A DNA stretch of 64,000 bases. Origin: Lysinibacillus alkalisoli. GTDB taxonomy: Bacteria; Bacillota; Bacilli; Bacillales_A; Planococcaceae. The position numbers and the translations under genes are program-made. The stretch covers positions 1-64,000 of the forward strand of contig NZ_BMJT01000005.1 of assembly GCF_014643595.1 (NCBI RefSeq), read 5' to 3'. Every line of letters starts with the position of its first letter. Within the stretch, counting starts at the first letter, position 1. The notes beneath the pieces were generated by a model that was not told the origin of the DNA, did not search any database, and was given only the letters and a program-made list of their open reading frames with translations. Shown here piece after piece: positions 62,182 through 64,000 of this stretch.

Positions 62182-63096
62182 TTAATAACATAATTCATAA
62201 TAGTTGCAATGCTGACATTGTGTTGTTTTCGTTTGTTCAAAATCGATTACGTCTAACGGTTCGTTTTGGATAATATCAGCCATATAACCTTTCATATGTT
62301 GACTGCTTTGTTTAAACGTATATAAGATATTATTTAACAAATAAGCATCGACATGAAAGGATGTAGTAGTGCCTTGTGCTAAGTATTCAATATGTAGTTG
62401 TATATTATCATAAGGGACACCGTAATGCAGATGTACATAATGCGCATATAACATCAATTGCTCGCGGTCATCTTCAGATGGTTTGCCTGTTTTCCAGTCT
62501 GTAATATGCCAAATATGATCTTTAACAGAGAGAAAATCAAGCACTACATAAACTTTAATGTCTTGTAACATCATGTAATTGAAATCTTCTAGCTGTTTGA
62601 CTTCAACGATCTGTGTTGCACAATCTTTCACTGTAGGACTCATCATAAAGTGATGGATAATACGTGGTAGTAATGTATTGTAATAGTGGATAGCTGCAGT
62701 ATCTAATTGTTTAAAATAATAAAGCTCTTGAAAAATAGGATGTTTTGAGGGACGTTTTATCCATAAATGTTGTTGTTTCGTACTTGTTTGGTATTTGATA
62801 TTCAATGCCTTTTTTGCATATTGTATCATTTCTTCTGTTTGCGGAAGTTCACCGTATTTTATGAGAAATGTCATGGCTTTAGCTAAAATATCATGTAAGA
62901 TTTCGCCAAAGGCTAATGGTAACGTCTGCATTTTCTTGAGCCGAAATAATAATTTTGCAGTAGCATCACTATTTTGTAGCCAGCCATTATGACTTCCATA
63001 GTATGTGTAATAATATTGACGTTTACAATGAATAAATGTTTTGTGACGGGAATATGACCAAGAAAAATCAGGAAAAGGTCGATAGTCAAAAGCCAT
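62182..63096 (-). CDS. PD-(D/E)XK nuclease with predicted [4Fe-4S] cysteines (Cas4/AddB-like)
   Basis: 304 residues of the RecB/Cas4 nuclease type. The N-terminal SYSRHKTFIHCKRQYYY holds C24, and three more cysteines (C294, C297, C303) close the protein in the spacing of the AddB/Cas4 iron-sulfur site. Nuclease motifs are H68 (GEILHD), D187 (VVLDFLS), D200-W-K202 (the DxK), and Q213...Y217. No helicase, CRISPR, cas1/cas2 or addA/B gene is near, so it stands alone. It may process DNA ends in repair; exact role unknown. Confidence 0.85.
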   Translation of the reverse strand: MAFDYRPFPDFSWSYSRHKTFIHCKRQYYYTYYGSHNGWLQNSDATAKLLFRLKKMQTLPLAFGEILHDILAKAMTFLIKYGELPQTEEMIQYAKKALNIKYQTSTKQQHLWIKRPSKHPIFQELYYFKQLDTAAIHYYNTLLPRIIHHFMMSPTVKDCATQIVEVKQLEDFNYMMLQDIKVYVVLDFLSVKDHIWHITDWKTGKPSEDDREQLMLYAHYVHLHYGVPYDNIQLHIEYLAQGTTTSFHVDAYLLNNILYTFKQSSQHMKGYMADIIQNEPLDVIDFEQTKTTQCQHCNYYELCY

Positions 63097-63183
63097 AATT
63101 AGTAACCTCCTAACAATTTATGCTAAAATAATTGTAACCTCAAATCAATGGAGAGGCAAAATGAATGTTGGGAGATGCTATAC

Positions 63184-63753
63184 ATGGAAAAACGCGTAAT
63201 TATCATGACATTTAAAGAAAATAGCCAAGCATATGAGGCTTTTTCGAAACTAAAAGTATTGCACGCTGAAGGTAAAGTAGAGATCGAACAATTAGCAGTA
63301 GTTGAAAATGCTAAAGACCAAGGTTTTCTCGTTCAAGATGCTATTGATTTAACAGGTAGTGACCGTTTCTTTGCAGGTGGTTTAATTGGGGCGTTTGTAG
63401 GGATTTTAGGTGGTCCATTAGGTATGTTATTAGGGTGGACAACAGGTTCAATTATTGGGAATATTAGTGATATTGATGAAGTGAAAGGTGCTATTTCAAC
63501 ATTTAAACAAACATCTAGTGTTTTAACAGAAGAGACAGTCGGTGTATTAGCTATTGCCTCAGAGTTTACAGAACATGTGATTGATGAATTAGTAAAAGAA
63601 GAGTTTGGTGGCGAGGTTGTAAGATTCTCAGCAGCAGCAGTTGAAGCTGAAATTGAAGAAGCGCGACAAGCCGAGAAAGCTTTGAAACGCGAAGCGCGTA
63701 AGCACTGGATTAAAGATAAATTTACACATAATGATGAAGAAAAGGAAGCCTAA
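63184..63753 (+). CDS. DUF1269-family membrane-associated protein
   Basis: 189 residues. A cytosolic N-terminal domain (about 1-60) leads into a glycine-zipper hydrophobic stretch (about 58-90, GGLIGAFVGILGGPLG) that may form one or two membrane segments, then a helical C-terminal part ending in a strongly charged tail. Function unknown. ATG at 63184 is chosen for the GGGAGA site; an in-frame ATG at 63148 has none. Confidence 0.75.
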   Translation: MEKRVIIMTFKENSQAYEAFSKLKVLHAEGKVEIEQLAVVENAKDQGFLVQDAIDLTGSDRFFAGGLIGAFVGILGGPLGMLLGWTTGSIIGNISDIDEVKGAISTFKQTSSVLTEETVGVLAIASEFTEHVIDELVKEEFGGEVVRFSAAAVEAEIEEARQAEKALKREARKHWIKDKFTHNDEEKEA

Positions 63754-63754
63754 T

Positions 63755-63795
63755 ATAAAAAGCGATACGACATATTGTCGTATCGCTTTTTATAT
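63755..63795. terminator. Bidirectional terminator
   Basis: AAAAAGCGATACGACA pairs with its complement around a 4-base loop between convergent genes. Confidence 0.88.
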
Positions 63796-63981
63796 TTAAA
63801 CGTGGAATAAAATAAGTTTGCCTCGTGGTGAAACAACACGATGAGTTGATTCAAGCACGCCTAAATCAGCAAGTTTACGTTCTCCAACATCTTTTGCTGC
63901 GTCATCATTTTCAGCCTCAAAACTCTCGTCTACTACTAATTCCCCTGATGGCTTAAATGCTGTAATTTTGTATACATCCAT
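63796..63981 (-). CDS. YhzD-like small protein
   Basis: 61 residues, a compact beta-rich protein (DVYKITAFKPSGEL, ESFEAEND, SPRGKLILFHV), resembling B. subtilis YhzD, a protein of unknown function in the same size class. The ATG at 63981 follows AAAGGGTGAG; a GTG nine bases upstream is possible. Confidence 0.7.
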   Translation of the reverse strand: MDVYKITAFKPSGELVVDESFEAENDDAAKDVGERKLADLGVLESTHRVVSPRGKLILFHV

Positions 63982-64000
63982 AATGCTCACCCTTTCTCCC

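Noticed and set aside
62182-63096. CRISPR-associated system, suggested by the Cas4-like nuclease
   Set aside because: No repeats, cas1, cas2 or effector genes are found in the window.

Overview
The window looks like a chromosomal segment of a low-GC Gram-positive bacterium of the Bacillales. I would place it in the Planococcaceae/Caryophanaceae (Kurthia- or Lysinibacillus-like), but the sequence does not fix the genus. The evidence is many close counterparts of Bacillus subtilis genes (nagB, queG, trmL, yhcY/yhcZ, yheE/yheB/yheA, hemZ, plsC, niaP, thrC/thrB, ppaC, azoR, serA), strong AGGAGG-type ribosome sites, a serine T-box leader, Fur- and MntR-type operators, and AT-rich intergenic DNA. 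There is no phage, transposon, CRISPR array or obvious genomic island; most of this is core or household gene content.

Layout. 1-1803: the end of a ribosomal RNA operon (3' end of 23S, 5S) followed by 16 tRNA genes and a terminator. 1931-7864: nagB, two uncharacterised coupled genes, queG-trmL (tRNA modification), a two-domain VOC dioxygenase, two very small genes and an aldo/keto reductase. 7916-13905: pseudouridine synthase plus bdbC, diverging from a GAF-domain two-component system whose sensor has four cysteines like the Fe-S sensor AirS, then a CDF metal exporter, a CorC-type membrane protein and yheE. 14034-19395: yheB-yheA, hemZ, a secreted metallo-beta-lactamase-fold lipoprotein with its DUF3006 partner, and a HAD phosphatase. 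19527-24680: metal uptake. A Fur-boxed siderophore-binding lipoprotein sits with an AraC regulator carrying a related binding domain, and a manganese-type ABC transporter (ATPase-permease-binding protein) sits behind three MntR-like repeats.

24811-41539: an ECF sigma factor with a membrane partner, a UPF0316 membrane protein, a tyrosine phosphatase, an acyl-CoA dehydrogenase-like flavoenzyme, plsC, a zinc metallopeptidase, a YebC-family regulator, a chemoreceptor, oligoendopeptidase F, an AI-2E family membrane protein, an MMPL/RND transporter and an ABC-FtsX exporter. 41611-47395: a methyltransferase, hflX, and a three-gene operon (M20 deacylase, GNAT acyltransferase, enolase-superfamily MenC/racemase) whose composition matches the N-succinylamino-acid racemase route for turning D-amino acids into L-amino acids. 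47836-51894: a complete Fur-boxed catecholate-siderophore ABC transporter (YclNOPQ/FatBCD type). 52017-64000: PAP2 phosphatase, thrC-thrB, niaP, a free-standing RpiR-type HTH protein, ppaC, a DsbA-like oxidoreductase, azoR behind a perfect MhqR-like palindrome, serA behind a serine T-box, an enoyl-CoA hydratase, an orphan Cas4/AddB-like nuclease with four cluster cysteines, a DUF1269 protein and a YhzD-like protein.

The best leads are the D-to-L amino acid operon, the AirS-like redox sensor, the orphan Fe-S nuclease, the triple MntR-like and single MhqR-like operators, the siderophore regulator/binding-protein pair, several tiny well-expressed-looking genes, and a few gene remnants. I found no clearly undescribed multi-gene defence or biosynthetic system here.
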